Part shown: positions 1 through 8,566 of the stretch, one piece after another
How positions within the stretch are numbered: position 1 is the stretch's first letter
Layout of the letters: every line of letters starts with the position of its first letter
Source of the DNA: UBA8914 sp034002905
GTDB lineage: Bacteria > Pseudomonadota > Alphaproteobacteria > UBA9219
NCBI GenBank assembly: GCA_034002905.1
Contig: JAVEZQ010000002.1
Location: 62,001-126,000, forward strand
Direction of reading: 5' to 3'
DNA length: 64,000 bases
The notes under the pieces: generated by a model
Told to the model about the DNA's origin: nothing
The model's database searches: none
The model's input: only the letters and a program-made list of their open reading frames with translations
Position numbers and translations under genes: made by a program

Positions 1-39
1 CTTCATCACCAAAGTCAGTTTGTGCTGTAAAGGATGCAT
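1..39 (-). CDS. N-terminal fragment of a gene cut by the window edge, possibly glutamate 5-kinase
   Basis: On the minus strand an ATG at 37-39 is preceded by a GGGGAG Shine-Dalgarno sequence and opens a frame of 13 codons (MHPLQHKLTLVMK) that runs off the window. It follows the obgE stop by 36 bases in the same direction, so it is probably in the same operon. In many alphaproteobacteria proB follows obgE, and the residues KLTLVMK would fit the RRLVVK stretch at the ProB N terminus. That is inference from 13 residues, and another kinase or an acetyltransferase would fit as well. Confidence 0.4.
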   Translation of the reverse strand, partial: MHPLQHKLTLVMK

Positions 40-75
40 TATTCTCCCCGCTTATTCGATCGCTAGAAACTCGAT

Positions 76-1095
76 CTAGTCTTTCTTTTCCGCAATCTTT
101 GTAGCCATTTGTTGCAAGACATCCTCAACACCTTGATGAGACACAGCCGAGATGGTATGAATTGTCTTGCGGCAAACTTTCTTGAGCTGCGTCACTTTCT
201 TTTGAATTTCCTTATCCGTCAACGCATCGCATTTGTTAAGCGCGACAATCTCCGGCTTACGGCCAAGCCCATGGCCATAAGCTTTGAGCTCATCTCGAAT
301 TGTTTTATAGCTTGCAGCAACGTCATCAGACGTCGCATCAATCAGATGGAGCATAACCTTTGTCCGCTCCACATGGCCAAGGAAACGATCGCCGAGCCCC
401 TGCCCCTCATGCGCGCCTTCAATCAAGCCGGGGATATCGGCTAGCACAAAGTCAAAGCCTTCCTGCCGCTTGCTGCCACGCGCACCGATATGCACCACGC
501 CGAGATTGGGCGAAAGGGTTGTAAAAGGATAATCCGCAATCTTGGGTTTGGCCTTGGAGCAAGCCGCAAGGAATGTCGATTTCCCCGCATTAGGTAGACC
601 AATAAGCCCCGCATCGGCGATCAGCTTAAGACGCAACCAGACTTCGCGCTCTTCACCCGGCCATCCGGGAATAATCTTACGCGGCGCTTGATTGGTCGAA
701 GATTTGAAATAGATATTGCCAAAGCCACCATCGCCGCCCTTTAGAAAAACAACGCGCTGCCCCTTCTCAGTCAGGTCCAGAAGGATGGTTTCCTTATCTT
801 CAGCCAAGATCTGCGTCCCGACAGGAACGCGCAGAACCATATCCGCACCATCCGACCCCGTACGATTGCGTCCAGCGCCGGGCTGGCCGTTCTTGGCCGT
901 ATAATGTTGCTGATAGCGATAGTCGATCAGCGTGTTGACGTTATCGACCGCTTCGAAAATGATATCACCGCCCTTGCCGCCATTGCCACCATCAGGGCCA
1001 CCAAACTCGATAAATTTCTCACGACGGAAACTCAGACAACCGGCCCCGCCGTTTCCGCTCTTTAAATAGACTTTTGCTTGATCGAGAAATTTCAT
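76..1095 (-). CDS. obgE: GTPase ObgE/CgtA
   Basis: Ribosome-associated GTPase that acts in late assembly of the 50S subunit and links it to growth and stringent signalling. The 339-residue product starts with the glycine-rich Obg fold (about residues 1-158, with GGPDGGNGGKGGD at 32-44), then the G domain with Walker A GLPNAGKS at 166-173, a DIPG switch II and NKCD. The length is normal for the short proteobacterial form without a C-terminal OCT domain. The ATG at 1095 was preferred to the in-frame ATG at 1149 because the family begins MKFLDQAKVY and an AGGAA lies upstream; the longer form would also start inside the terminator hairpin. It is the third gene of rplU-rpmA-obgE. Confidence 0.97.
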   Translation of the reverse strand: MKFLDQAKVYLKSGNGGAGCLSFRREKFIEFGGPDGGNGGKGGDIIFEAVDNVNTLIDYRYQQHYTAKNGQPGAGRNRTGSDGADMVLRVPVGTQILAEDKETILLDLTEKGQRVVFLKGGDGGFGNIYFKSSTNQAPRKIIPGWPGEEREVWLRLKLIADAGLIGLPNAGKSTFLAACSKAKPKIADYPFTTLSPNLGVVHIGARGSKRQEGFDFVLADIPGLIEGAHEGQGLGDRFLGHVERTKVMLHLIDATSDDVAASYKTIRDELKAYGHGLGRKPEIVALNKCDALTDKEIQKKVTQLKKVCRKTIHTISAVSHQGVEDVLQQMATKIAEKKD

Positions 1096-1111
1096 TCCAT
1101 TGTTCCTATAC

Positions 1112-1140
1112 AAAAAAGCCGACGCAGTTGCAGTCGGCTT
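1112..1140 (-). terminator. Intrinsic terminator between rpmA and obgE
   Basis: Read on the minus strand, a stem GCCGAC/GTCGGC with a 9-base loop is followed by six T residues. It lies 55 bases after the rpmA stop, and its T-tract ends 16 bases before the obgE ATG, so it could reduce obgE expression relative to the two ribosomal protein genes. Confidence 0.65.
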
Positions 1141-1195
1141 AATTGTCAATCCTGTTCTTCTATCTCACCCTTCTCGCAAAGGGCACCGAGAGCCA

Positions 1196-1441
1196 TTACT
1201 CGGTAACGACAGAAACAAACTTGCGCTTCTTCACTTCGCGGAAGGCAACCATGCCCTCAACCTTGGCGAACAACGTGTGATCCTTGCCCATACCGACATT
1301 CTCACCGGCGTGGAACTTTGTGCCACGTTGGCGAACGATGATCGCGCCAGCCTTGGCTTTGCCATTGACTTTGACGCCAAGACGACGACCGGCGGAGTCG
1401 CGACCGTTACGTGATGAGCCGCCTGCTTTTTTATGTGCCAT
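1196..1441 (-). CDS. rpmA: 50S ribosomal protein L27 (bL27)
   Basis: Structural protein of the large subunit whose N-terminal tail reaches the peptidyl transferase centre. The 81 residues contain the family signature (MAHKKAGGSSRNGRDSAGRR, then LGVK and GNVGMGKDHTLFA-type positions) and begin directly at MAHKKA, so no N-terminal cleavage as in Firmicutes is needed. GGAG lies 8 bases before the ATG. It follows rplU by 32 bases, the universal rplU-rpmA pairing, and is followed by a terminator before obgE. Confidence 0.98.
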   Translation of the reverse strand: MAHKKAGGSSRNGRDSAGRRLGVKVNGKAKAGAIIVRQRGTKFHAGENVGMGKDHTLFAKVEGMVAFREVKKRKFVSVVTE

Positions 1442-1473
1442 TGACTTTCTCCTTCAACGTGCGAAGCGTGTGC

Positions 1474-1788
1474 TTACTTCGCTTTGATCTCTGTAATCTT
1501 CAGCACCGTAAAGCACTGACGATGGTTGTTACGACGACGATAATTCTGGCGACGCTTTTTCTTGAAAATGATCAGCTTGCGCGTGCGCTCTTGCGACACA
1601 ACCTCAGCCAACACCTTGGCACCAGCGATAAAGGGCGAGCCAACGGCCACTTTGCCATTGTCGCAAATCATCATCACATCATTCAGATCAACGGTCTTTC
1701 CAGCCTCAGCTTCGAGCTTTTCGACCTGAACCATATCACCTTGGGCAACCTTATACTGCTTGCCGCCTGTCTTTACGACTGCGAACAT
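1474..1788 (-). CDS. rplU: 50S ribosomal protein L21 (bL21)
   Basis: rRNA-binding protein of the large subunit. The 104-residue product begins MFAVVKTGGKQYKV and ends with the basic FKKKRRQNYRRRNNHRQ stretch typical of the family. It is the first gene of the rplU-rpmA-obgE operon. The Shine-Dalgarno is weak (AAGAAG about 13 bases upstream). The 264 bases upstream separate it from a divergent gene and should hold the operon promoter. Confidence 0.98.
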   Translation of the reverse strand: MFAVVKTGGKQYKVAQGDMVQVEKLEAEAGKTVDLNDVMMICDNGKVAVGSPFIAGAKVLAEVVSQERTRKLIIFKKKRRQNYRRRNNHRQCFTVLKITEIKAK

Positions 1789-1865
1789 CTTTGACCAGCC
1801 ATTCTTCTTTTAAAGTTAAACACAATACACGGCCACGCCATAGACAGGCGCGCCGTGGAGAGGCG

Positions 1866-1894
1866 TTTTTGCCGGATTCTCCCTCTCTTGTCAA
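1866..1894 (-). promoter_or_regulatory. Candidate promoter of the rplU operon
   Basis: A consensus -35 box TTGACA reads on the minus strand at 1894-1889. The sequence 17 bases further on, CAAAAA, is a poor -10 box, so only the -35 half is convincing. The rest of 1789-2052 is AT-rich on the side of the divergent gene and shows nothing else I can name. Confidence 0.3.
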
Positions 1895-2052
1895 GCAAGT
1901 GATTTGCTTTTCATACAGTTTTAAAAGCTCCGAGGCCTTCTACAGGCACTAAAACAATCAATTAGTTAACAGATAGACATAATCAAGGCTTGATTTAGAT
2001 ATATTTTCATAATTAGATATAAAACGATAAGATTTTGATCAACGGAGGCACC

Positions 2053-2289
2053 ATGACAAAAAATAAGGTTGAAGAAAAAATTCTTGGTCTAAACCTTACC
2101 CCGACAGAAACTAGGCTTTTAGCTACAGTGAATTGTCTGGGAATAGGCGGTCGAAAAAGCCTCTATGAAACAAATGTCCTTCCGATGACACCTCATACCA
2201 ATGAGAGTAACGCTCCGCTAAAGCCATTAGTTCCCAAAAAGAAATATTTTTACGATTCTGGTGCACCAACAACACCTTACATACATTAA
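2053..2289 (+). CDS. Short ORF in frame with, and upstream of, the DUF2268-like protease
   Basis: The 78-residue product starts at an ATG with GGAGG five bases upstream, so translation initiation looks real. I recognise no domain; it is polar and lysine-rich, ends in TPYIH, and has no signal peptide. It lies in the same reading frame as the metalloprotease-like gene at 2293 and is separated from it by one TAA and one codon. Either it is a separate small gene, or it is the N-terminal part of a protease gene split by a nonsense change. The second reading is favoured because the downstream ORF has no good ribosome binding site of its own. Confidence 0.5.
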   Translation: MTKNKVEEKILGLNLTPTETRLLATVNCLGIGGRKSLYETNVLPMTPHTNESNAPLKPLVPKKKYFYDSGAPTTPYIH

Positions 2290-2292
2290 GGC

Positions 2293-3243
2293 ATGGGCTG
2301 CGAGATCATCAGCACAAACGCAAGACGTGACAATACGCTCAGGCGAACTTGCGCTGTTGTGTCTCGATATTTCCCTGAAATCGCGTCAAAAATTGGTGGC
2401 AACTTCCAACAGGTCGTTCAAAAAGAACCCTTTACGATCTATATTGTCGATACAACGAGGGTCAAACCGCCAAGCTATACTTATGACGATATGCCCAAGT
2501 TCGCCTCGATAGAAGGACTGAACGGGGTGAGAAAAGTTGCCCTCAGGCGCAACGACCTCGTTTATGCCCTAAGCGCCTATGCTCTTTCGACGAACGAAAT
2601 GGTGCTTTACCTCAATCCAAAGCATCCAGACTATCACCGCCCTTATATTATTCGACTCATTGCAGCCACTTTGGCGCATGAGATCCACCATAGCGCCTGC
2701 ATGCTCAATAATGGTGAATGGTACGACAGAGACACCACGAAAAAAAAAGTGGCGGCCCCTTACGTCAAAGATGCTTATTGCACATCAATGATCAACACCC
2801 TCGCCTCCGAGGGTCTAGCCCAGATTTTCGAGAAAGAAATAACAGGCTATTTACCCTATTGCCCTTACAATATTACACCAACACTTTCAGCGCAGTTACC
2901 ACATGTCTTTAACAAGAAATTTCTTTTAGATCGCTTTAACTGGAACACATATACCAACTTTTTCTTTGGCATGGGAGAGCAAACGCCCGTCTCGGGGCTT
3001 GGTTATCAGATGGCAACGCTTCTCATGCATAATTATCTGTCCGACACTGGCAAAACAGCCGCCCAATGCACTGGTACGCGAAGTAAAGACATCTATGACT
3101 GGCTTGAGGCGAGAAAGTTTGTGCTTAACGATATTGATGTTGTTTACCGTCAGTCAGCGCGCCTCCTTACGCGAACAGACTACCTCAATCTCATCACAGC
3201 AAAAACACCCAAACCCGCCGAGGCCCCACTGTTCGGGGGATAG
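2293..3243 (+). CDS. Predicted gluzincin-type metalloprotease, DUF2268-like
   Basis: The 316-residue product carries HEIHH at residues 129-133 (HExxH zinc and catalytic motif) and, 40 residues on, SEGLAQIFE with E173 as candidate third zinc ligand. A C-terminal LGYQMATLLMHNYL segment matches the layout of DUF2268 predicted Zn-dependent proteases. Those members are often secreted, but no signal peptide is visible here, which may mean that the true N terminus lies in the preceding ORF. The ATG at 2293 has only AAGG three bases upstream, a poor site. It converges on a membrane-protein gene 12 bases away. The fold call is moderately secure and the substrate unknown. Confidence 0.65.
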   Translation: MGCEIISTNARRDNTLRRTCAVVSRYFPEIASKIGGNFQQVVQKEPFTIYIVDTTRVKPPSYTYDDMPKFASIEGLNGVRKVALRRNDLVYALSAYALSTNEMVLYLNPKHPDYHRPYIIRLIAATLAHEIHHSACMLNNGEWYDRDTTKKKVAAPYVKDAYCTSMINTLASEGLAQIFEKEITGYLPYCPYNITPTLSAQLPHVFNKKFLLDRFNWNTYTNFFFGMGEQTPVSGLGYQMATLLMHNYLSDTGKTAAQCTGTRSKDIYDWLEARKFVLNDIDVVYRQSARLLTRTDYLNLITAKTPKPAEAPLFGG

Positions 3244-3255
3244 GGTTGGTTAGGA

Positions 3256-3855
3256 TTACAAAGCGCTAGTGCCGGGAATGATTTCCCTCTGTTTACGTGG
3301 AAAATAGAGGATGATGGCGATAAAGGTATCTATAAAAACGGCATAGAGGGGATAAGCCATTTCGGCAAAGCTCCAATCCTTGATTGCAAACAAGCCCAAC
3401 ACATAGCTGAGCCCACCAATGGCATAGGAAATCCGCGTTTCGCTTTCTGGATGAGAGATGGACTTCTTGATGGTCGGGATCGCGGCCATGATATCCGCCA
3501 CTATCGCGAAAAAGATAGCCCAATTGGCATCTGCCGTCGCCCACCACGCCAACAGCGCCGTAACAGACATAGCCCCGCACAACCAGTCAAATAGGGTGAG
3601 CTTCCACTGGGCCTGTTTTAACGTCAGCGCAAGGACAAAGCCAACCATAGGACATAAAAAGGCGCTGAGCACGGGAATGTTTGTGAGAATAGCCCCTTCC
3701 GACCACGCCGCCACAAGCGCAATCCCGCTTTCAAAAGCCCATAGACCAGCCGTAATCTGATTGGGTTTTGTCGTACCCTTGAACATATCCCTGTAATAGG
3801 GAAGCGCAGCCGCGATACCCATCGCCAAACCAACAAAAGGAAGCCATTCAAGCAT
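3256..3855 (-). CDS. Polytopic membrane protein, possibly PQ-loop/SWEET-like
   Basis: The 199 residues consist almost entirely of hydrophobic helices, about six or seven. Two segments look like tandem PQ-loop repeats: LPYYRDMFKGTTKPNQIT near residue 18 and IPTIKKSISHPESETRIS in the second half, each a proline, a short cytosolic link, then a tryptophan- or glycine-rich helix. The PQ-loop superfamily includes small sugar and amino-acid carriers. This resemblance is by eye only, and the exact PQ dipeptides are absent. It stands alone on the minus strand, next to a palindromic repeat. Confidence 0.55.
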   Translation of the reverse strand: MLEWLPFVGLAMGIAAALPYYRDMFKGTTKPNQITAGLWAFESGIALVAAWSEGAILTNIPVLSAFLCPMVGFVLALTLKQAQWKLTLFDWLCGAMSVTALLAWWATADANWAIFFAIVADIMAAIPTIKKSISHPESETRISYAIGGLSYVLGLFAIKDWSFAEMAYPLYAVFIDTFIAIILYFPRKQREIIPGTSAL

Positions 3856-3910
3856 ATTCTATTATCCGCGTAATAAGTTTTCGGGCCAGAATTCTTACAT
3901 TAAAATCATC

Positions 3911-4015
3911 TGTCATCCCCGCGAAAGCGCGGATCCATATAACGATTCAGAAAGAAGCAAGCGCTAAGTTTTTACCGACTGGCCACATAGACTCCCGCCT
4001 ACGCGGGAGTGACAT
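3911..4015. repeat. Palindromic intergenic repeat element (MITE/REP-like), copy 1
   Basis: Two hairpin-forming arms face each other: TGTCATCCCCGCGAAAGCG at 3911-3929 and CCCGCCTACGCGGGAGTGAC at 3994-4013, bounded by TGTCA and TGACA. This is the abundant TGTCATCCC..GGGATGACA type of intergenic repeat seen across alphaproteobacteria. Arms of the same type recur at 29429-29519. It sits downstream of both the membrane-protein gene and ettA. Confidence 0.7.
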
Positions 4016-4063
4016 AGATTTCTTATTGTATAGTCATCCCCATCAACCCGTCGTTTACGTTCA

Positions 4064-5743
4064 TTACCGCTCGATTGGCTTGTACTTAATCCGGTGAGGT
4101 TGATCAGCATCAGTTCCAAGGCGGCGATGGCGATCAATTTCGTAATCCTGATAATTACCTTCAAACCAGACAACTTGGCTGTCACCCTCAAAAGCAAGGA
4201 TATGCGTCGCGATACGGTCAAGGAACCAGCGATCATGGCTGATTACTACGATACAGCCGGGGAAATCCACCAGCGCATCTTCAAGTGCGCGCAGCGTTTC
4301 GATATCCAGATCGTTGCTCGGCTCGTCAAGAAGCAGGACATTCGCCCCAGACTTGAGCATCTTGGCCATATGGACGCGGTTACGCTCACCGCCTGACAGA
4401 TCGCCGACTTTCTTTTGCTGATCCGGCCCCTTAAACCCGAAGGACGCGACATAGCCACGGCTGGCCACCGTGCGCTTGCCAAACTCAAGCATATCAAGCC
4501 CGTCGGAAATCTCTTCCCAGACAGTCTTGGTTGCGGCAAGGGAGTCACGGCTTTGATCAACATAGCCAAGCTGAACCGTCTCGCCGACACGGATCGTGCC
4601 GCCATCTGGCTTCTCCACACCCGTAATCATTTTAAAGAGCGTCGATTTACCCGCGCCGTTCGCACCGATGATGCCAACGATACCACCCGGCGGTAGCTTA
4701 AAGGTCAGATCGTCAATCAACAAACGATCACCATATCCTTTTCGCAGATGCTCGACCTCGACCACGACACTGCCAAGACGTGGCGGTGTGGGGATCAAGA
4801 TTTGTGCTGTTTCTGGAGCCTTATCCGCATTTTTGGCCAACAAATCTTCATAAGCCGTAATACGCGCCTTGTTTTTGGCTTGGCGCGCCTTGGGCGCTGT
4901 GCGCACCCATTCAAGTTCGCGAGACAAAGTCCGCTGACGCGCCTTATCATCACGCACTTCTTGTTCGAGGCGTTTTTGCTTTTGCTCAAGCCACGAAGAG
5001 TAATTCCCTTCATAGGGGATGCCATTTCCGCGATCGAGCTCCAAGATCCAGCCCGTGACCTGATCAAGGAAGTAACGATCGTGGGTAACCAGAATGACGG
5101 CCCCCTTATATTCAACCAAATGGCGTTGAAGCCACGCAATGGATTCCGCGTCCAAATGGTTGGTTGGTTCGTCAAGAAGCAACAAATCAGGCTTTTGCAT
5201 CAACAAACGACACAGGGCCACCCGACGCCGTTCACCGCCCGAAAGCTTGGTCACGTCGGCATCACCCGGCGGACAGCGCAAAGCATCCATCGCGATTTCA
5301 ACACGGCGGCTGAGATCCCACGCATCGGCGGCATCTATTTTTTCCTGAAGTTCACCCTGCTCTTCAAGTAGCTTTTGCATCTCGTCGGGATCTTCGACCT
5401 CGCCCAGCTTCATGCTGAGTTCTTCAAAACGATCAACCAGAGCTTTGATCTCGCCAAGGCCGGTCAAGATGTTTTGCTCGACAGTTAGAGCCGGATCAAG
5501 CTGAGGCTCCTGCTGCAAGTAACCAACCGTTGCGCCGTCCGCAACAAAAGCTTCACCGCTAAAATCCGTGTCCAGACCCGCCATGATTTTCATAAGCGTG
5601 GATTTACCCGCGCCATTAGGTCCCAGAATGCCAATCTTAGCATCAGGATAAAAAGAGAGTGAAATATTGTTCAAGACCGTTTTCCCGTTGGTAAAGGTCT
5701 TGGTTACGCGATTCATCACGTAGATATATTGATAAGCAGCCAT
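4064..5743 (-). CDS. ettA: Energy-dependent translational throttle protein EttA (ABC-F)
   Basis: Soluble twin-ATPase ABC-F protein that binds the ribosomal E site and gates the first elongation steps according to ATP/ADP. Of 559 residues, the first ATPase shows Walker A GPNGAGKS at 41-48, signature LSGGE at 167-171 and Walker B DEPTNHLD at 191-198. A charged linker follows (the EttA-type YEGNYSSWLEQKQKRLEQE region), then a second ATPase with GANGAGKS, LSGGERNR and LLLDEPSNDLD. The end, YKPIER, and the length are typical of EttA rather than Uup or YheS. It lies 38 bases after the Rel/SpoT gene in the same direction. Confidence 0.95.
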   Translation of the reverse strand: MAAYQYIYVMNRVTKTFTNGKTVLNNISLSFYPDAKIGILGPNGAGKSTLMKIMAGLDTDFSGEAFVADGATVGYLQQEPQLDPALTVEQNILTGLGEIKALVDRFEELSMKLGEVEDPDEMQKLLEEQGELQEKIDAADAWDLSRRVEIAMDALRCPPGDADVTKLSGGERRRVALCRLLMQKPDLLLLDEPTNHLDAESIAWLQRHLVEYKGAVILVTHDRYFLDQVTGWILELDRGNGIPYEGNYSSWLEQKQKRLEQEVRDDKARQRTLSRELEWVRTAPKARQAKNKARITAYEDLLAKNADKAPETAQILIPTPPRLGSVVVEVEHLRKGYGDRLLIDDLTFKLPPGGIVGIIGANGAGKSTLFKMITGVEKPDGGTIRVGETVQLGYVDQSRDSLAATKTVWEEISDGLDMLEFGKRTVASRGYVASFGFKGPDQQKKVGDLSGGERNRVHMAKMLKSGANVLLLDEPSNDLDIETLRALEDALVDFPGCIVVISHDRWFLDRIATHILAFEGDSQVVWFEGNYQDYEIDRHRRLGTDADQPHRIKYKPIER

Positions 5744-5781
5744 GCGGTTTTCTAACTTGGATCGGTGGAAAAGTCTATATG

Positions 5782-8028
5782 TTATCTGGGCTTGGCGCGC
5801 TCGACAGAGACAATGGCGCTATTCGAGCGGAGGGCGGCGATGACGTTGAGGAGATGATCCGTGTCATTGACCTCGACATCCACAAGAATGTCAAAGAAAT
5901 CAATCGAGCGATTGGTAATCTTGAGGTTTGTAATGTTGGCATTACTCTTGCCAATAATTGTCGTAAGAGCGCCAAGTGAATTCGGCTTGTTCGTCAGAAC
6001 GACATTCAGGCGCCCGACAAGAAGATTCCCCTTGTCCTGATTATCACCCCAATCCACATCAATCCAACGCTCTGGCATATCGCGGAAGGATTCAAGCGTG
6101 TCGCAGTCTCTCGTATGAATGGTCACGCCGCGTCCTGTTGCAACGATGCCGACAATCCGATCACCGGGCAACGGATGGCAACAGCGGGCGAAGTGAACGG
6201 CCATTCCCGGAATAAGCCCCTTAAGCGTGAGGGGAGTGCCCGATTGTGGTGTGGCCTTTGTTTTGATCTTTTGTGCGGCAGCCTCAACATCGGCGGGAAG
6301 CTTCTCGACAGGTTTGGCTTTTTGTTCAGGATAAGCGGCATAAAACACATCACGAGCAGACTGGAGCGACGCCCCGACATTCGCGAACAAATCCTCGATG
6401 TTCGAGGCTTGAAAGTTTTTGGCAATCGCTTCAAACGGCTTTTCGCCGAAATCCACATTTTCCTGTCGGCAAAGTTTTTCCAGCATCGCACGGCCCAGCG
6501 CGATATATTCTACCCGCTGTTGAATACGCACAAAGCGACGAATCCGCGAGCGCGCCTTGCCTGACACAACAAAGCGTTCCCACGCGGGAGATGGTGTCCC
6601 ATTCTTTTGCGTGATAATTTCAACCTGATCGCCATTGTGAAGCTCGGTGCGCAAGGGCACCATACGACCATTGACTTTGGACCCGACGCACTCGTCACCG
6701 ATGCGGCTATGCACAGCATAGGCAAAATCAACCGGCGTCGCACCACGTGGCAGGGCAATCAAATCGCCTTTCGGCGAGAAGCAAAACACCTGATCCTGAA
6801 ACAGCTCAAGCCGCGTATGCTCAAGGAACTCTTCAGGCTTTTGAGCATGTTCGACAATATCCAGAATATCGCGCAACCACCGATACTCTGATGAATCCGA
6901 CGCTTGTGCGCCTTGTTTATAGCTCCAATGAGCGGCAACGCCTAACTCGGCCACCTCGTGCATCTCGTGCGTACGGATCTGGATCTCGATGCGATGACGC
7001 TCCGGTCCGATAATGGTGGTATGAATGCTTTGGTATTTATTGGGCTTCGGTGTGGAGATATAATCTTTGAAACGACCGGGGATGCCATGGAAGTGATTGT
7101 GGATGATGCCGAGCGCCTGATAACAATTCCCCACGGTATCGACGAGAATACGAAAGGCCATGATATCCGACAATTGCTCAAAGCTAATGTCTTTTTTGTT
7201 CATCTTGCGCCAGATAGAGTATGGCTTTTTCTCACGCCCTTCAATTTCGGCGTGAAGCCCCTCCTCCTCCAGCAACTGGGTCAACGCGACACGAATACGC
7301 TCGGCGATATTGCCGCCCTCGGACCGCAGATAATTTAAACGCGCCACAATACTGTCGCGCGCGTCCGGATTGATTTCTGCAAAAGCAAGATCTTGAAGCT
7401 CGTCTTGCATTTTCTCAATACCAATGCGCTCGGCCAATGGTGCGTAGATATCAAGAGTCTCGCGCGCGATACGCGTGCGTTTATCAGGATTCTTGACGAA
7501 GTGGAGCGTTCGCATATTGTGCAAACGATCCGCGAGTTTGATCAAAAGGATGCGAATGTCCGTAGACATCGCCACGACCAGTTTGCGAAAGTTCTCGGCC
7601 TGTTTGGCCGCCTGATCATTCTGAAACTCGATGCGCGAAAGCTTTGTCACACCATCGACAAGGCGAGCAATCTCCGCACCAAAATGTTTTTCAATATCGG
7701 CAAGCGTTACACCAGTGTCTTCGACCGTATCATGCAAAAGCGCCGTAGCAATTGCCGCGCTATCCATTTTCATTTCGGTCAAAATGCCGGCGACGTCCAG
7801 CGGATGAGAAAAATAGGGATCGCCGGATTCACGCGTCTGGTTGCCATGCGCCTGCATGGAAAAGACATAAGCGCGGTTAAGAAGGTCTTCATCAGCCGTC
7901 GGGTCATAGGATTTAACGCGCTCGACAAGCTCATATTGCCGCATCAGGCGAACCGGGCGAAGCTTCGGCTTGACGTCATCCCCCAAAGCGGAAACAGTTA
8001 GGGTATCAGATGGTGTAAAGGAATCCAT
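5782..8028 (-). CDS. Bifunctional (p)ppGpp synthetase/hydrolase Rel/SpoT
   Basis: Makes and degrades the stringent-response alarmone. Domains in order over 748 residues: HD hydrolase (HGNQTRESGDPYFSHP, then LLHDTVEDT), RelA-SpoT synthetase (YSIWRKM..RILVDT), TGS (VFCFSPKGDLIALPRGATPV), a zinc-finger-like helical region with HFARCCHPLPGD, and a C-terminal ACT domain. The synthetase has RFKD, the RxKD form of bifunctional enzymes, not the ExDD form of dedicated RelA synthetases. The ATG at 8028 was chosen because the longer frame needs a TTG start, and GAAGGGTAGG precedes the ATG. It is preceded by rpoZ, whose omega subunit takes part in ppGpp binding to RNA polymerase. Confidence 0.95.
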   Translation of the reverse strand: MDSFTPSDTLTVSALGDDVKPKLRPVRLMRQYELVERVKSYDPTADEDLLNRAYVFSMQAHGNQTRESGDPYFSHPLDVAGILTEMKMDSAAIATALLHDTVEDTGVTLADIEKHFGAEIARLVDGVTKLSRIEFQNDQAAKQAENFRKLVVAMSTDIRILLIKLADRLHNMRTLHFVKNPDKRTRIARETLDIYAPLAERIGIEKMQDELQDLAFAEINPDARDSIVARLNYLRSEGGNIAERIRVALTQLLEEEGLHAEIEGREKKPYSIWRKMNKKDISFEQLSDIMAFRILVDTVGNCYQALGIIHNHFHGIPGRFKDYISTPKPNKYQSIHTTIIGPERHRIEIQIRTHEMHEVAELGVAAHWSYKQGAQASDSSEYRWLRDILDIVEHAQKPEEFLEHTRLELFQDQVFCFSPKGDLIALPRGATPVDFAYAVHSRIGDECVGSKVNGRMVPLRTELHNGDQVEIITQKNGTPSPAWERFVVSGKARSRIRRFVRIQQRVEYIALGRAMLEKLCRQENVDFGEKPFEAIAKNFQASNIEDLFANVGASLQSARDVFYAAYPEQKAKPVEKLPADVEAAAQKIKTKATPQSGTPLTLKGLIPGMAVHFARCCHPLPGDRIVGIVATGRGVTIHTRDCDTLESFRDMPERWIDVDWGDNQDKGNLLVGRLNVVLTNKPNSLGALTTIIGKSNANITNLKITNRSIDFFDILVDVEVNDTDHLLNVIAALRSNSAIVSVERAKPR

Positions 8029-8143
8029 GCCCAGCCTACCCTTCAATCCGGGGGCCGATAAATAAAAGTGTTCGTCGTGATGTTGGCTGGGGAAGTCTCA
8101 CTTTATCAGTACGCCAATCCATCTTGCTTCCCCGCCTTTGACC

Positions 8144-8566
8144 TCAATCTCTTACATCGACGTCTTCAAAGGCTCCGGCCCCTCCAAAATCGGCATCACT
8201 GCCCATACCATCCTCTTCCTCATCCTCGTCCATGTCGAGGGAGAAATCATCATCACCTTCACCGATATCGGCAGCGCCGATCCAGTTCTGTTGTTCGCTG
8301 CTCATCAACTCGACAACCTCGTCTTCGGGGCGATCCGGTTCAATGCGCTTCTGCAACCCTTTAATCAAAGATTCCTTCACGACGTCGAAATCCAGCTTTT
8401 CTTCGGCAATCTCGCGCAAGGCTACAACAGGGTTTTTATCGCGATCGCGTTCCACGCGAAGCTCGGCGCCAGAGGAAAGCGCACGGGCGCGGTGTGATGC
8501 CATCATCACAAGCTCAAAGCGGTTGGGAACGAGCAAGACACAATCTTCAACTGTAACGCGAGCCAT
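8144..8566 (-). CDS. rpoZ: DNA-directed RNA polymerase omega subunit
   Basis: Small assembly factor of RNA polymerase that latches beta-prime and forms part of a ppGpp site. The 140-residue product begins MARVTVEDCVLLVPNRFELVMM and has the conserved ASHRAR and NPVVALREIAEEKL stretches. The C-terminal 50 residues are a strongly acidic low-complexity tail (DMDEDEEEDG), longer than in E. coli and common in alphaproteobacteria. It heads the rpoZ-rel-ettA series, 115 bases before the Rel start. Confidence 0.95.
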   Translation of the reverse strand: MARVTVEDCVLLVPNRFELVMMASHRARALSSGAELRVERDRDKNPVVALREIAEEKLDFDVVKESLIKGLQKRIEPDRPEDEVVELMSSEQQNWIGAADIGEGDDDFSLDMDEDEEEDGMGSDADFGGAGAFEDVDVRD

